The notes: a model not told the origin generated them from the letters alone. A stretch of 64,000 bases of DNA from Paraliobacillus salinarum (GCF_014083865.1 NZ_JACEFA010000012.1:1-64000); one strand, 5' to 3'. Shown: positions 1 through 10,629, counted from the first letter of the stretch. Made by a program: numbers and translations.

Positions 1-175
1 TATGTTTTTTCCTCATTAATCCCTCCACTCCAAATTTCTCAAATACCTTTACCCATCTTTTTAATGGTGAACTGCTTTTCATACCGTGCTTCCTTGCTAA
101 TATATCATAACCCAATTTTCCATCTTGATATTCTTTTACTAGCATTAATTTAAATTGTTCACTATATTTAGCCAT
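1..175 (-). CDS. IS3-family transposase OrfA, N-terminal part (runs off the window)
   Basis: The 58 visible codons begin MAKYSEQFKLMLVKEYQDGK and continue into a helix-turn-helix (residues 18-45) of the kind that opens IS3/IS150-group OrfA proteins, which bind the element's terminal repeats. The ATG at 175 is preceded, 7 nt upstream, by a GGGGTG ribosome site lying in the 3' arm of the terminal hairpin. The rest of the gene is off the left edge, so completeness and activity cannot be judged. No frameshift or stop is seen in the visible part. Confidence 0.75.
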   Translation of the reverse strand, partial: MAKYSEQFKLMLVKEYQDGKLGYDILARKHGMKSSSPLKRWVKVFEKFGVEGLMRKKH

Positions 176-182
176 AAAAATA

Positions 183-221
183 CACCCCAAAAGTTAGATT
201 TTCACTCTAACTTTTGGGGTG
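183..221 (-). promoter_or_regulatory. IS terminal hairpin masking the transposase ribosome site
   Basis: A perfect 15-bp inverted repeat (183-197 and 207-221) with a 9-nt loop. On the minus strand its 3' arm contains the GGGGTG that precedes the transposase ATG. A transcript entering from outside would fold and hide that site; one initiated inside would not. The T-rich stretch after the stem may also end transcripts of the upstream helicase gene. Confidence 0.6.
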
Positions 222-247
222 CAGTACAATATCTCGGCACTTTTTTT

Positions 248-3200
248 CTATCTATCAAAACGTAATAATTCGCGTATTTCTGTTTCGGATAATTTTGATA
301 ACATCGTTTCACCAGGTTGAATAATTTGATCAACTAATTCACGTTTTTCTTTTTGTAATTGGAATATTTTCTCCTCGATTGTACCTTCTGTAATTAACCG
401 AATCACTTGAACAACATTTTTTTGACCGATACGGTGTGCTCTGCCTGCTGCTTGTGATTCAATGGCAGGATTCCACCATAAGTCGAATAGAATTACTGTA
501 TCTGCACCGGTCAAATTCAAACCAGTTCCACCAGCTTTTAATGAAATTAAGAAAATATCTTTATCTCCTTCGTTAAATGCATCGGCCATGTTCACTCGAT
601 CTTCAGACGGTGTGCTTCCATCTAAATAATGATAAGAATAGCCATCCTTTCTCAGTGTCTCACCAATGATCTGAAGCATACTAGAAAATTGGGAGAAAAT
701 TAATAGTCGTTTTCCTTGAGCTCTCATATCATTAACTAATTCTCTTAAATGTTCCAGCTTTCCAGATTTACCGTGGAAGTTATCTAAAAATAGACTTGGA
801 TGACAACAAATTTGACGCAAGCGTGTTATACCAGCTAGAATTTCCAGCTTTCCTTTTTTGAAACCTTTTGTTGCAACTGTTTCAGAGATTTTTGCTTGCA
901 TCTTTTCCACATATGCTAGGTACACTTGTTTTTGGAGTTGAGTTAATTCAGCATACTGTTCAGTTTCAATTTTTTCTGGTAATTCGCTTAATACATCTTG
1001 TTTTAGTCGACGTAAAATAAACGGACGTGTAATAGAAGCGATATAGTTTGTGTCTAATTGCAAAAAATGCTTTTTCGACCCAAGAAATCCTGGTGTTAAT
1101 GTTTCAAAAATAGACCATAATTCTTCAAGTGCATTTTCAATTGGCGTACCACTTAAAGCAAATCGATTACAAGCTTTAATAGCCCGGACCGCTTTAGCAG
1201 TTAATGTTAAGTGGTTTTTTATTGCTTGTGCCTCATCAAGAATTAAATCATCAAATTCAACCTTCTCGTATAATTCAATATCTTTTCTAATTAATGGGTA
1301 AGAGGTGATATAAATGTCTGTATCATCCTGCTCTTCGACTAAAGCTTTTCGTTCCTCTTTCGTGCCGATAATAATTTTTGATTGAAGTGTTGGTGCAAAT
1401 TTATCTATTTCTTTTTTCCAGTTGTATACGAGTGAAGCCGGGGCAATCGCTAATGATTTGTAATTATCGTTTTTTGCTTCTTTTTCACTTAATAAATAGC
1501 TAATTGTTTGAATGGTTTTACCAAGCCCCATATCATCTGCTAATATGCCGCCCAGTTTATAATGCGATAATGTTTTAAGCCATTGGAAACCAATATATTG
1601 ATAATCTCGTAATGTAGCTTGTAATGTATTTGGTAGTGAAAATTGAAGTTTTTCTGGTTGTTTTAACGCTTCAAGTAATTGAACAAACGTTTCATCATAA
1701 TGGATTAACTGTTCGTGAAAAGCTTCCTCTATTTGAAAACTTCTTGCTGCAGAAACTTGTACATGCTGATTGTGCACATCTTTTTTTGAAAGCTGTAATT
1801 GATCAACAAAGGATTGAAATGAACGGAACGAATCTTTTTCTAATGAAACGAGTGGTCCATCAGGTAATCGAATATACCGTTTTTTCTCTACAACTGCATC
1901 CAATAATAATTTGATATCCTTTTCGGAAATACCTTCCACATCAAAAGAAACATCAAGCATGCCAAGGCGCTTGTTTAATGCTATATTCGTTTTTAGATTA
2001 GGTTCATTGTCAATAAACAATGTCTGGCTTTTCTTAGAAAAATGAACGGTTGCATAATCTTGTAACTCGATTACTTTTTCGTTTAAAAATTGATACATTC
2101 GCTCATTGTTAAATAGTTTAAATCTACCGTTCATAAAGTAAAATCCAGCCTGTTCTAAAAACGTAATGATTTCTTGCTCCTTGTCAATATCACGCTTAAT
2201 TACTAAGTCATTGCTGTCATAATTTTCGTATGGCTGTAGTTTGTACTTTCCATAGTGAAAAGCAACACTTGCAATTAACACATCTTTTGCTACATCTATA
2301 TGGATTACGGTTTCAAGTGGATGGTCCTCTAACATTTCTGTTGCTTTTGTTGAAAATTCAATAGTACCTATTTGAGCCAATTGTGGTAATACATATGCGA
2401 CGAAGGATTCCATATGTTCTTGTGCTATACGGTGTACGTATTGTTTTCGATACGGTAATAACATATAGATTTGGTCAATGACTTGTTGTTGTTCTGGTGT
2501 TAAGGAATAAAGCTGATTGCCGTTTACAAGCAGTCCGTATTGCTCAACATATTCGTACTGAAATAAGGATTTCATACTAATAGAAAAACTAACCTCACTA
2601 TCCATTTCAATCGGAAAATGAAGACTTGGTAAGTTATTTTCTAAAATATAATGGGTTAAAGCTTCTTTGGACGCCGTAACAAAAACGGAGTTACGATGAT
2701 TGATCTTTTCTAAAAGATCTAAAGAGAGATACGGCGCCAGTTTAATTGCACGTTTGTCTAGCATTGGATAGTCATTTTCAAACAGGCTTTCATTGTGTTG
2801 ACATAGCATTAATTGATGTAAAATGTGTGCGTCTTTCTGATCAAGATAATGTGAAGCTGGATCATATTTGAAAGTACTCGTAATTGTGTAAGTTTGTTGA
2901 TTTTTTACGTGTGCTAAAAATTCACGAATATCCTTGATGACGTAAGGTTTTTTAGTACCGACACGTATTTCAACATCAAAAAAATCTGGTTTATTAGACA
3001 GATGCTTCTTGTGACTAACGATATATTGTATTTGCAACATTTCTTGCTCTAATGCATGTGCTTTATTTGTTTGATTAAATGTGTGGATTAAACGTAATGT
3101 GAACGGATCACTAGGCATAGGTAGATCTGCCTTTTTATTGTAAGTCTTGTCATTCATCTCGGCTTGTTTATTACCATTTTGAGAAATAGCTAACAACACT

Positions 3201-3457
3201 GCAGCAATATGTTTACAAGTAAAGTGCTCATGGTAAGCTGGACAATTACATTTTCCTTCTAGCTCAGCATTCTCGAAGAAAAAAATTCGTACAGAATAGA
3301 TATTTGCCCCTCGTACTTGAGCAGTCCATGTGTCAATAGCTTGGTTATATGTTAATCCAACGACTTTGCCCTTTTTAAAGTAATCATACCCTCTTCTATA
3401 AAAGCGTTGGCCAGTAATTTTAATAATATCTTGTTTATCTAAATAAAAAGTTTGCAT
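248..3457 (-). CDS. SWIM zinc-finger SNF2-family DEAD/DEAH helicase
   Basis: A 1069-residue cytosolic ATPase, probably a dsDNA translocase that remodels nucleoprotein. The N-terminal SWIM zinc finger is visible as C70-x-C72 and C81-x-H83. A long SNF2-associated region follows, then the two RecA-like lobes: Walker A (DDMGLGKT) near residue 640, the DEAQ box near 741, and helicase motifs V-VI (QAAGRAHRIGQ) near the C terminus. Length fits the Firmicutes SNF2_assoc class. The ATG at 3457 has a GAGGT ribosome site upstream. The gene is alone, with an IS just past its stop. The specific substrate is unknown; the family assignment is secure. Confidence 0.9.
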   Translation of the reverse strand: MQTFYLDKQDIIKITGQRFYRRGYDYFKKGKVVGLTYNQAIDTWTAQVRGANIYSVRIFFFENAELEGKCNCPAYHEHFTCKHIAAVLLAISQNGNKQAEMNDKTYNKKADLPMPSDPFTLRLIHTFNQTNKAHALEQEMLQIQYIVSHKKHLSNKPDFFDVEIRVGTKKPYVIKDIREFLAHVKNQQTYTITSTFKYDPASHYLDQKDAHILHQLMLCQHNESLFENDYPMLDKRAIKLAPYLSLDLLEKINHRNSVFVTASKEALTHYILENNLPSLHFPIEMDSEVSFSISMKSLFQYEYVEQYGLLVNGNQLYSLTPEQQQVIDQIYMLLPYRKQYVHRIAQEHMESFVAYVLPQLAQIGTIEFSTKATEMLEDHPLETVIHIDVAKDVLIASVAFHYGKYKLQPYENYDSNDLVIKRDIDKEQEIITFLEQAGFYFMNGRFKLFNNERMYQFLNEKVIELQDYATVHFSKKSQTLFIDNEPNLKTNIALNKRLGMLDVSFDVEGISEKDIKLLLDAVVEKKRYIRLPDGPLVSLEKDSFRSFQSFVDQLQLSKKDVHNQHVQVSAARSFQIEEAFHEQLIHYDETFVQLLEALKQPEKLQFSLPNTLQATLRDYQYIGFQWLKTLSHYKLGGILADDMGLGKTIQTISYLLSEKEAKNDNYKSLAIAPASLVYNWKKEIDKFAPTLQSKIIIGTKEERKALVEEQDDTDIYITSYPLIRKDIELYEKVEFDDLILDEAQAIKNHLTLTAKAVRAIKACNRFALSGTPIENALEELWSIFETLTPGFLGSKKHFLQLDTNYIASITRPFILRRLKQDVLSELPEKIETEQYAELTQLQKQVYLAYVEKMQAKISETVATKGFKKGKLEILAGITRLRQICCHPSLFLDNFHGKSGKLEHLRELVNDMRAQGKRLLIFSQFSSMLQIIGETLRKDGYSYHYLDGSTPSEDRVNMADAFNEGDKDIFLISLKAGGTGLNLTGADTVILFDLWWNPAIESQAAGRAHRIGQKNVVQVIRLITEGTIEEKIFQLQKEKRELVDQIIQPGETMLSKLSETEIRELLRFDR

Positions 3458-3594
3458 TTATTTTACCTCTCATTTTACTAATAAATAATAATATCCTTTC
3501 ATTATACCAAAAAATTGCATATAAAAAACATGACGTTTGGACGTTTTTTATTCTACCGTATCAGTAAATGATCTAAAGTATATCGCTCTAGTAG

Positions 3595-3624
3595 TTGACT
3601 AAGTAGGAATAATCATGCTATTTT
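3595..3624 (+). promoter_or_regulatory. Putative SigA promoter of prfC
   Basis: TTGACT (3595-3600), an 18-bp spacer and TATTTT (3619-3624), with a TGC extended -10 directly before it. Transcription would begin near 3631, giving a leader of about 115 nt that contains the start-stop ORF. No other good promoter is seen between 3458 and 3660. Confidence 0.5.
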
Positions 3625-3665
3625 TACTATCGTATATATAAAAAAATTTAATGGAAAACATATTT

Positions 3666-3740
3666 AAAGGAGCTTCAAGCCGATGTAAAAGATCCCTTAT
3701 GACAGTGAAACTAAGTGAAATTTAACAAAGAAAGGGATTT
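3666..3740 (+). promoter_or_regulatory. prfC leader: start-stop uORF plus ribosome-site-sequestering stem
   Basis: A Shine-Dalgarno (AAAGGAG, 3666-3672) stands 10 nt before ATG TAA (3683-3688), a one-codon ORF. Bases 3690-3698 can pair with 3732-3740 (9 bp, one GU), covering the AAAGGGA ribosome site of prfC (3731-3737). A ribosome with AUG in its P site would reach to about 3698-3699 and so cover the 5' arm exactly. A second short frame (ATG 3699 to TAA 3725) has no ribosome site of its own. The sequence elements are visible; the control model is inference. Confidence 0.55.
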
Positions 3741-3745
3741 ATCTA

Positions 3746-5332
3746 ATGACTATTGTAGAAGAAGTGAATAAAAGAAAAACGTTTGCGATTATTTCGCACC
3801 CAGATGCTGGTAAGACAACATTAACAGAAAAGCTATTATTAACTGGAAACCTCATTCGCTCGGCAGGTACAGTGAAAGGGAAAAAGTCAGGCAAATTCGC
3901 TACCTCAGATTGGATGGAAATTGAGAAGCAGCGTGGTATCTCTGTGACGTCTAGTGTAATGAATTTTCCGTATAAAGATTATAAAGTTAACATTCTAGAT
4001 ACACCGGGACACGAAGACTTTAGTGAAGATACGTATCGTACGCTAACTGCGGTGGATAGTGTCGTTATGATTATCGATGCTACGAAAGGGATCGAAGCAC
4101 AAACAATTAAGTTGTTTAAAGTATGTAAAATGAGAGGCATTCCTATTTTTACTTTTATTAATAAGATGGACCGAGAAGGCCGTGAACCATTAGCATTATT
4201 GGAACAGATTGAAGAAGTATTAGATATTGAGACGTATCCAATGAATTGGCCTGTAGGAATGGGAAAACGCTTCTTAGGGATTTTCGATCGATATCATGAG
4301 CAGTTTGTTCAATTCAATGGGAATGAAGCAGAGACATACATTCCTTTTGACCAATTAGACGATGAAAATCATGCGTCCTTAGTACAAGATCCAACTTTTC
4401 AAGAAACAGAAGAAGAGCTTGAATTATTAGAAGAAGCGGGTGACGAATTTTCGTTAGAAGCGGTTTTAAGTGGAGAGCAAACACCTGTGTTCTTCGGTAG
4501 TGCGTTGGCTCCATTTGGTGTACAAACGTTTTTTGACACGTTTATTGAAATGGCACCATCGCCAAACCCACGTAAGTCGACAGCAGGATTAGTTCAGCCA
4601 GATAAAGAAGAATTTTCGGGTTTTATTTTCAAGATTCAAGCTAATATGAATCCAGCACACCGTGATCGTGTGGCGTTTTTGCGCGTTTGCTCTGGAAAAT
4701 TTGAGCGTGGTATGAGTGTAACATTGGAGCGGACAGGAAAATCAATTAAATTGTCACAAACACAGCAATTTGTTGCTTCATCAAGAGATACAGTTGACGT
4801 AGCTTATCCCGGTGATATCGTTGGAATTTATGACCCGAATGCATACCGTATCGGTGACACATTAATTCAAGGGAAAGAAATGTTCGCTTATGATGAATTG
4901 CCACAGTTTCCACCAGAATTGTTTAAAAGAGTGACAGCTAAAAACGTAATGAAATCAAAGCAATTTAAAAAAGGGTTAGAACAATTAGTACAAGAAGGTG
5001 CCATTCAATTGTTTACGGCATATCCAATGGAAAGCTATATAATTGGTGCTGTAGGTGAATTGCAATATCAAGTATTTGAGCATCGTATGAAACATGAATA
5101 TAATGTAGATATTGTTTTAGAATCAATGGGTGAACGTATTCCGAGATGGCTTGATGAAGAAAAAGTTGATACGACACTGTTTGATGAAAGAAATTTACTT
5201 GTTAAGGATCGTGAAGGAGCGTTTTTAGTTTTATTTAAAAATGATTTCGCACTTCGTTGGTTCCAAGATAAGCATAAAAACATTAAGCTGATTGATTTAT
5301 TAGAAGTAAACAAATATGATCAATCATATTAA
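3746..5332 (+). CDS. prfC: Peptide chain release factor 3 (RF3)
   Basis: A 528-residue translational GTPase that removes RF1/RF2 from the ribosome after peptide release. The G domain shows the P loop SHPDAGKTT (17-25), the switch-II DTPGHED starting at D85, and NKMD (139-142). Domains II and III follow, ending in the [13 protein letters not shown] region typical of RF3. Length is normal (about 520-530). The start ATG has AAAGGGA 8-9 nt upstream, inside a potential stem (see the leader entry). It is monocistronic, with its own promoter and a strong terminator. prfC is patchily distributed in Bacillaceae and, to my knowledge, absent from B. subtilis. Confidence 0.96.
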   Translation: MTIVEEVNKRKTFAIISHPDAGKTTLTEKLLLTGNLIRSAGTVKGKKSGKFATSDWMEIEKQRGISVTSSVMNFPYKDYKVNILDTPGHEDFSEDTYRTLTAVDSVVMIIDATKGIEAQTIKLFKVCKMRGIPIFTFINKMDREGREPLALLEQIEEVLDIETYPMNWPVGMGKRFLGIFDRYHEQFVQFNGNEAETYIPFDQLDDENHASLVQDPTFQETEEELELLEEAGDEFSLEAVLSGEQTPVFFGSALAPFGVQTFFDTFIEMAPSPNPRKSTAGLVQPDKEEFSGFIFKIQANMNPAHRDRVAFLRVCSGKFERGMSVTLERTGKSIKLSQTQQFVASSRDTVDVAYPGDIVGIYDPNAYRIGDTLIQGKEMFAYDELPQFPPELFKRVTAKNVMKSKQFKKGLEQLVQEGAIQLFTAYPMESYIIGAVGELQYQVFEHRMKHEYNVDIVLESMGERIPRWLDEEKVDTTLFDERNLLVKDREGAFLVLFKNDFALRWFQDKHKNIKLIDLLEVNKYDQSY

Positions 5333-5350
5333 ATGATATTGCACTTTGAA

Positions 5351-5385
5351 AAAAGGCTTGAGAAAAATAATTCTCAAGCCTTTTT
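5351..5385 (+). terminator. Intrinsic terminator of prfC
   Basis: A perfect 14-bp stem (5351-5364 with 5371-5384) with a 6-nt loop ends in a T run. It lies 18 bp after the prfC stop codon. Confidence 0.85.
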
Positions 5386-5421
5386 AGTATAAACATTTTT
5401 AAATACTAACACTGAATAGCC

Positions 5422-5611
5422 GAACCACTTTCTTAAAGTTTATTTGAATTTTTGGTCACGAATGTTAATGTTTGACCACTTTCGTTAAAAATTTAAAGAA
5501 ATATGGCCATAAATCGATAAAGACGACTTTTTTCAAATAAGGTAATACTTATTTTTGGTCCTAAGCTAATTATTTTGACTACTTTGATTAAAAAAATAAA
5601 TGATTTTGGTC
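5422..5611 (+). repeat. Array of four imperfect 35-39 bp repeats, period about 51 bp
   Basis: Four units (5422-5457, 5474-5508, 5522-5560, 5577-5611) share the pattern GACCACTTT, 17-21 AT-rich bases, then TTTTGGTC, so each is bounded by a short inverted repeat. Units are separated by 13-16 bp. The array fills the gap between the prfC terminator and the uvrB promoter. The same unit recurs at 27667-27753 on the other strand. No ORF or strong promoter lies within it. Confidence 0.6.
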
Positions 5612-5686
5612 ATTTTCTTCTAATCACGAATTCTTCTTATATAGGCTTGATGTGAAATTCACTCAAACATTAAAAACACACAAAAA

Positions 5687-5725
5687 CGAATACTTGTTCG
5701 CTTTTTGTTTGATTTGTAGTATAAT
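5687..5725 (+). promoter_or_regulatory. LexA (SOS) box and -10 of uvrBA
   Basis: CGAATACTTGTTCG (5687-5700) matches the Gram-positive LexA/DinR box CGAAC-N4-GTTCG except at position 5 (T for C). A TATAAT (5720-5725) follows 19 bp later, so the box covers the -35 region, as expected for repression. Control of uvrB by LexA is established in B. subtilis. Confidence 0.8.
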
Positions 5726-5766
5726 GTGGTAAACTAAAGAACGTGAAATAGAACGGAGGATTAATC

Positions 5767-7746
5767 ATGGCTGAAACCTTTGACTTAGTTTCTAAATATA
5801 GTCCTGAAGGGGACCAACCTCAAGCAATTAAAGAATTAGTTAATGGAATTACATCAGGCAAGCGAGCACAAACCTTACTTGGAGCAACTGGTACAGGTAA
5901 AACATTTACGATGTCCAATGTAATTACAGAAGTAAATAAACCTACCTTAGTCATTGCCCACAACAAAACATTAGCTGGGCAATTATATAGTGAATTTAAA
6001 GAATTTTTCCCGAATAATGCTGTAGAGTATTTTGTCAGTTATTATGACTATTATCAACCTGAAGCTTATGTTCCCTCTACAGATACATTTATTGAAAAAG
6101 ATGCGAGTATTAATGATGAAATAGATAAATTACGACACTCTGCAACCTCTTCTTTATTTGAAAGAAATGATGTGCTAATTGTTGCTAGTGTGTCATGTAT
6201 TTACGGTCTAGGTTCACCAGAAGAATATCGTAACCAAGTACTATCTGTTCGTGTCGGCATGGAAAAGGATCGTGATGCATTGTTACGTGAATTAGTAAAT
6301 ATTCAATACGCACGAAACGATATCGATTTTCAGCGTGGTACTTTCCGTGTGAGGGGAGATTCTGTGGAAATTATTCCGGCTTCAAGAGAAGAGCATTGTG
6401 TTCGTGTTGAATTTTTTGGTGATGAAATTGATCGAATTCGTGAAGTAGATGCGTTAACAGGTGAAATTATTGGTGATCGAGAACATATTGCGATCTTTCC
6501 TGCTTCCCACTTTGTTACCGGAGAAGAAAAGTTAAAAGTCGCCATGAAAAATATTGAAAAAGAATTAGAAGAACAATTAAAATTTTTCCGTGAAAATAAT
6601 AAATTATTAGAAGCGCAGCGCATTGAACAGCGGACACGCTATGATTTAGAGATGATGACTGAGATGGGGTTTTGTTCAGGAATTGAAAATTATTCAAGAC
6701 ATTTGACATTAAGGGAGCCTGGATCAACACCTTACACACTTATCGATTATTTTCCTGATGATTTTATGATTGTTATTGATGAATCACACGTTACACTCCC
6801 ACAAGTTCGAGGAATGTTTAATGGAGATAAGGCACGTAAGCAAGTGTTAGTAGATCACGGTTTTCGTCTACCTTCTGCACTGGATAACCGTCCGCTTACA
6901 TTTGAAGAATTTGAACAAAAAGCAAATCAATTCGTTTTCGTATCAGCAACACCAGGTCCTTATGAATTAGAACATACACCGAAAATGACGGAGCAAATTA
7001 TTAGACCAACTGGCTTGCTCGATCCAAAAGTGGAAGTTCGTCCGATTGATGGTCAAATCGATGACCTAATTGGCGAGATCAATAAACGTACCGAACGAAA
7101 TGAGCGTGTGTTAATTACGACATTAACGAAAAAAATGTCAGAGGATTTAACCGATTATCTAAAAGAAATTGGCATGAAGGTGGCGTATCTACATTCTGAA
7201 ATTAAAACACTAGAGCGAATAGAAATTATTCGTGATTTACGTGTCGGTAAATATGATGTATTAATTGGAATTAACTTGTTAAGAGAAGGATTAGATATTC
7301 CAGAAGTGTCACTTGTAGCGATTCTTGATGCAGATAAAGAAGGGTTTTTACGCTCAGATCGTTCGCTTATTCAAACAATGGGGCGTGCTGCCCGTAATGA
7401 AAATGGACAAGTAATTATGTATGCTGATCGTATTACTGATTCGATGCGTCGAGCAATTGATGAAACCGAAAGACGACGTGAAAAACAACAAGCGTACAAT
7501 GAGAAGCATGGCATTACACCTACCACAATTAAAAAAGAAGTGCGTGATGTCATACGTGCAACAATGGCGGCAGAATCAACAGAAGATTATACGGAAGCGC
7601 CTAAACTCAGCAATATGACTAAGAAAGAAAAAGACAAGATGATCGAACAAATGGAAAAAGAAATGAAGCAGGCAGCAAGAGAATTGAACTTCGAAAAAGC
7701 TGCTGAATTAAGAGATTTAGTACTGGAACTTAAGGCGGAAGGATGA
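5767..7746 (+). CDS. uvrB: Excinuclease ABC subunit B
   Basis: UvrB (659 aa) is the damage-verifying helicase-like subunit of nucleotide excision repair; it is loaded by UvrA and recruits UvrC. Visible are Walker A GATGTGKT (39-46), the aromatic beta-hairpin [13 protein letters not shown] (about 90-102), the DESH box at 338-341, helicase motif VI (QTMGRAARN), and a C-terminal UVR domain (about 618-655) that contacts UvrC. The ATG follows a CGGAGGA ribosome site at 5754-5760. The SOS box upstream indicates damage-inducible expression. uvrA begins 6 bp after the stop, so the two form an operon. Confidence 0.98.
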   Translation: MAETFDLVSKYSPEGDQPQAIKELVNGITSGKRAQTLLGATGTGKTFTMSNVITEVNKPTLVIAHNKTLAGQLYSEFKEFFPNNAVEYFVSYYDYYQPEAYVPSTDTFIEKDASINDEIDKLRHSATSSLFERNDVLIVASVSCIYGLGSPEEYRNQVLSVRVGMEKDRDALLRELVNIQYARNDIDFQRGTFRVRGDSVEIIPASREEHCVRVEFFGDEIDRIREVDALTGEIIGDREHIAIFPASHFVTGEEKLKVAMKNIEKELEEQLKFFRENNKLLEAQRIEQRTRYDLEMMTEMGFCSGIENYSRHLTLREPGSTPYTLIDYFPDDFMIVIDESHVTLPQVRGMFNGDKARKQVLVDHGFRLPSALDNRPLTFEEFEQKANQFVFVSATPGPYELEHTPKMTEQIIRPTGLLDPKVEVRPIDGQIDDLIGEINKRTERNERVLITTLTKKMSEDLTDYLKEIGMKVAYLHSEIKTLERIEIIRDLRVGKYDVLIGINLLREGLDIPEVSLVAILDADKEGFLRSDRSLIQTMGRAARNENGQVIMYADRITDSMRRAIDETERRREKQQAYNEKHGITPTTIKKEVRDVIRATMAAESTEDYTEAPKLSNMTKKEKDKMIEQMEKEMKQAARELNFEKAAELRDLVLELKAEG

Positions 7747-7752
7747 AGATAA

Positions 7753-10629
7753 ATGGTGAAAAAAGCAATAACGATTCAAGGTGCTCGTGCACATAACTTA
7801 AAAAATATAGATATTGATATACCAAAAGAGAAATTAGTCGTGCTGACAGGGCTATCTGGTTCAGGGAAATCCTCACTTGCATTTGACACCATTTATGCTG
7901 AAGGGCAAAGAAGATATGTAGAATCCCTTTCTGCTTATGCTCGACAATTTTTAGGCCAAATGGATAAACCAGATGTGGATGCAATTGAGGGGTTGTCCCC
8001 AGCAATTTCGATTGATCAAAAAACAACTAGCAAAAATCCCCGTTCGACAGTGGGGACTGTAACAGAGATTTATGATTATATGCGTTTGTTATTTGCTAGA
8101 GTAGGTCATCCTACATGTCCAAAGCACGGAATCGAAATCACTTCACAAACGGTGCAGCAAATGGTAGACCGTATTTTAGAATACCCAGAGCGCACGAAGC
8201 TTCAAATATTAGCGCCGGTTATTAGCGGGCGAAAAGGCGAGCATGTAAAAGTGTTAGAGAATTTACAGCAAGAAGGATATGTTCGTCTACGTGTTGATGG
8301 TGAAATGCGAGAAGTAAGCGAAGAAATACAATTAGAAAAAAATAAAAAACATAACATTGAAGTAGTAATCGACCGAATTGTTGTGAAAGAAGGAATAGCT
8401 GGCCGTTTAACAGATTCATTAGAAACAGCACTTCGTTTAGGTGAAGGTAAAGTTATTGTAGATGTAATAGGTGAAGAAGAATTATTATTTAATGAACACC
8501 ATGCCTGTCCAATCTGTGGTTTTTCCATCGGGGAATTAGAACCAAGATTATTTTCATTTAACAGTCCTTTTGGAGCGTGTGAACGTTGTGACGGATTAGG
8601 CACGCAATTAGAAGTGGATGTTGATTTAGTGATACCAAATAAAGAACTTTCATTAAAAGAAGGTGCAATTGTTGCTTGGGAACCGACAAGTTCACAATAC
8701 TATCCACAGCTACTGAAAAGTGTTTGTGAGCATTATGGAATTGATATGGAAGTTCCAGTCAGTCAATTACCTAAAGATCAATTAGATAAAATCTTACATG
8801 GAAGTGGAAAAGATTTAATTCACTTTCGATATGAAAATGACTATGGCATGACAAGAGAGAATGATATTTACTTTGAAGGTGTATTATCAAATATTGCACG
8901 CCGTTACAGAGAAACATCATCAGACTTCATTCGCGAGCAAATGGAGAAGTATATGGCGCAGAATAACTGCCCAACTTGTAAAGGGTATCGATTGAAGAAA
9001 GAAGCAATGTCGGTATTAATTAATGGATATCACGTAGGGCAAGTTACTGAAAAGTCTGTAACCGAAGCGAATCAATTTATCTCTGAACTTACACTTAGTG
9101 AAAAAGAAGCCCAAATTGCCAAAATGATTGTTAAAGAAATTCAAGATCGTTTAACATTTTTAACAAACGTCGGATTGGACTACCTTACATTATCTCGTTC
9201 AGCTGGTACGTTATCAGGTGGAGAAGCACAGCGTATTCGCTTAGCTACACAAATTGGTTCTGCTTTAACTGGTGTCCTCTATGTTTTAGATGAACCTTCT
9301 ATCGGTTTGCATCAGCGTGATAATGATCGTTTGATTGCAACACTACAACAAATGCGTGATTTAGGAAATACATTAATCGTAGTAGAACATGATGAAGATA
9401 CGATGCTTGCTGCGGATTGGTTAATTGATATTGGACCAGGAGCAGGAGAGCATGGTGGAGATATTGTTGCAAGTGGAACACCTAAGCAAGTAATGAAAAA
9501 GAAACAATCGTTAACAGGACAGTATCTCTCTGGTGAGAAGTTTATTTCTTTGCCAACAGAACGAAGGGAGCCCACTGATCGTTATATTGAGATTATTGGT
9601 GCAGAGGAAAATAATCTGAAGAATGTAAATGTGAAAATTCCGATTGGTTTATTAACAACGGTAACTGGTGTGTCTGGATCAGGAAAAAGTACGTTAATCA
9701 ATGAAATTTTACACAAAAACTTAGCAATGACATTGAATCGAGCAAAACAAAAACCAGGGAAACATAAGCAAGTTAAGGGTAGTGAATATTTAGACAAAGT
9801 GATTGATATTGATCAGTCGCCAATTGGTAGAACACCTCGTTCCAATCCTGCTACTTATACCGGTGTGTTTGATGATATTCGTGATGTATTCGCACAAACC
9901 AATGAAGCGAAAATTCGTGGCTATAAAAAAGGTAGATTTAGCTTTAACGTAAAAGGTGGCCGTTGTGAGGCTTGCCGAGGAGACGGAATCATTAAAATAG
10001 AAATGCACTTTTTACCTGATGTGTATGTACCTTGTGAAGTTTGTCATGGAAAACGATATAACCGTGAGACATTAGAAGTGAAATATAAAGGAAAAAATAT
10101 TGCTGATATTCTTGATATGACGATTGAAAATGCATTACACTTTTTCGAGAATATTCCTAAAATTAAACGAAAACTCCAAACGGTCTATGATGTAGGGTTA
10201 GGCTATATTCGCCTTGGTCAACCAGCTACAACGTTATCTGGTGGAGAAGCACAGCGTGTTAAATTAGCGAGTGAATTGCATCGTCGTTCAAACGGGAAGT
10301 CATTATATATTCTTGATGAACCGACTACTGGATTGCATGTAGATGATATTGATCGACTGTTGGAAGTATTGCAACGTTTAGTTGAAAATGGTGATACTGT
10401 TTTAATTATTGAACACAATCTAGATGTAATTAAAACTGCAGACCATATTATTGACCTAGGTCCAGAAGGTGGAGATCGAGGCGGTCAAATTATTGCTACC
10501 GGATCACCAGAAGAAGTAGCGGTATCCGAACAATCTTATACAGGCATGTATTTGAAGCCAATCTTAGAACGTGATCGTAACCGAATGGCTCAACGTTTAA
10601 AGCAACATGAAGAAGTAACACAAGCTTAA
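7753..10629 (+). CDS. uvrA: Excinuclease ABC subunit A
   Basis: UvrA (958 aa) is the ABC-type ATPase that scans DNA for lesions and hands them to UvrB. The first Walker A (GLSGSGKS) spans 33-40. The first zinc module opens with C252-x2-C255 and the second with C738-x2-C741, each closed by another Cys pair. Two LSGGEAQR signatures mark the paired ABC domains. Length is standard (about 940-960). It starts 6 bp after uvrB, with a ribosome site overlapping the end of uvrB. No convincing strong terminator follows; only a weak 6-bp stem with a T run is seen near 10659-10687. Confidence 0.98.
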   Translation: MVKKAITIQGARAHNLKNIDIDIPKEKLVVLTGLSGSGKSSLAFDTIYAEGQRRYVESLSAYARQFLGQMDKPDVDAIEGLSPAISIDQKTTSKNPRSTVGTVTEIYDYMRLLFARVGHPTCPKHGIEITSQTVQQMVDRILEYPERTKLQILAPVISGRKGEHVKVLENLQQEGYVRLRVDGEMREVSEEIQLEKNKKHNIEVVIDRIVVKEGIAGRLTDSLETALRLGEGKVIVDVIGEEELLFNEHHACPICGFSIGELEPRLFSFNSPFGACERCDGLGTQLEVDVDLVIPNKELSLKEGAIVAWEPTSSQYYPQLLKSVCEHYGIDMEVPVSQLPKDQLDKILHGSGKDLIHFRYENDYGMTRENDIYFEGVLSNIARRYRETSSDFIREQMEKYMAQNNCPTCKGYRLKKEAMSVLINGYHVGQVTEKSVTEANQFISELTLSEKEAQIAKMIVKEIQDRLTFLTNVGLDYLTLSRSAGTLSGGEAQRIRLATQIGSALTGVLYVLDEPSIGLHQRDNDRLIATLQQMRDLGNTLIVVEHDEDTMLAADWLIDIGPGAGEHGGDIVASGTPKQVMKKKQSLTGQYLSGEKFISLPTERREPTDRYIEIIGAEENNLKNVNVKIPIGLLTTVTGVSGSGKSTLINEILHKNLAMTLNRAKQKPGKHKQVKGSEYLDKVIDIDQSPIGRTPRSNPATYTGVFDDIRDVFAQTNEAKIRGYKKGRFSFNVKGGRCEACRGDGIIKIEMHFLPDVYVPCEVCHGKRYNRETLEVKYKGKNIADILDMTIENALHFFENIPKIKRKLQTVYDVGLGYIRLGQPATTLSGGEAQRVKLASELHRRSNGKSLYILDEPTTGLHVDDIDRLLEVLQRLVENGDTVLIIEHNLDVIKTADHIIDLGPEGGDRGGQIIATGSPEEVAVSEQSYTGMYLKPILERDRNRMAQRLKQHEEVTQA

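Larger units (their letters stand above)
1..228 (-). mobile_element. IS3-family insertion sequence, 5' end only
   Basis: The window opens inside an insertion sequence transcribed leftward. It holds the start of an OrfA-type transposase and, outside it, a terminal hairpin. The outer end, read on the minus strand, begins TGTACTGCACCCC, which fits the 5'-TG ends of IS3-family elements. The boundary near base 228 is inferred from this terminus; the other end and any target duplication lie outside. The element stops about 20 bp from the 3' end of the helicase gene, so it did not disrupt it. Confidence 0.72.

Noticed and set aside
1624..1914. Open frames opposite the SNF2 helicase gene
   Set aside because: They lie wholly inside a long conserved coding sequence, lack ribosome sites and show no recognisable protein features.
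5422..5611. CRISPR array
   Set aside because: Units are imperfect, 35-39 bp, with 13-16 bp AT-rich gaps rather than uniform unique spacers, and no cas gene is near.
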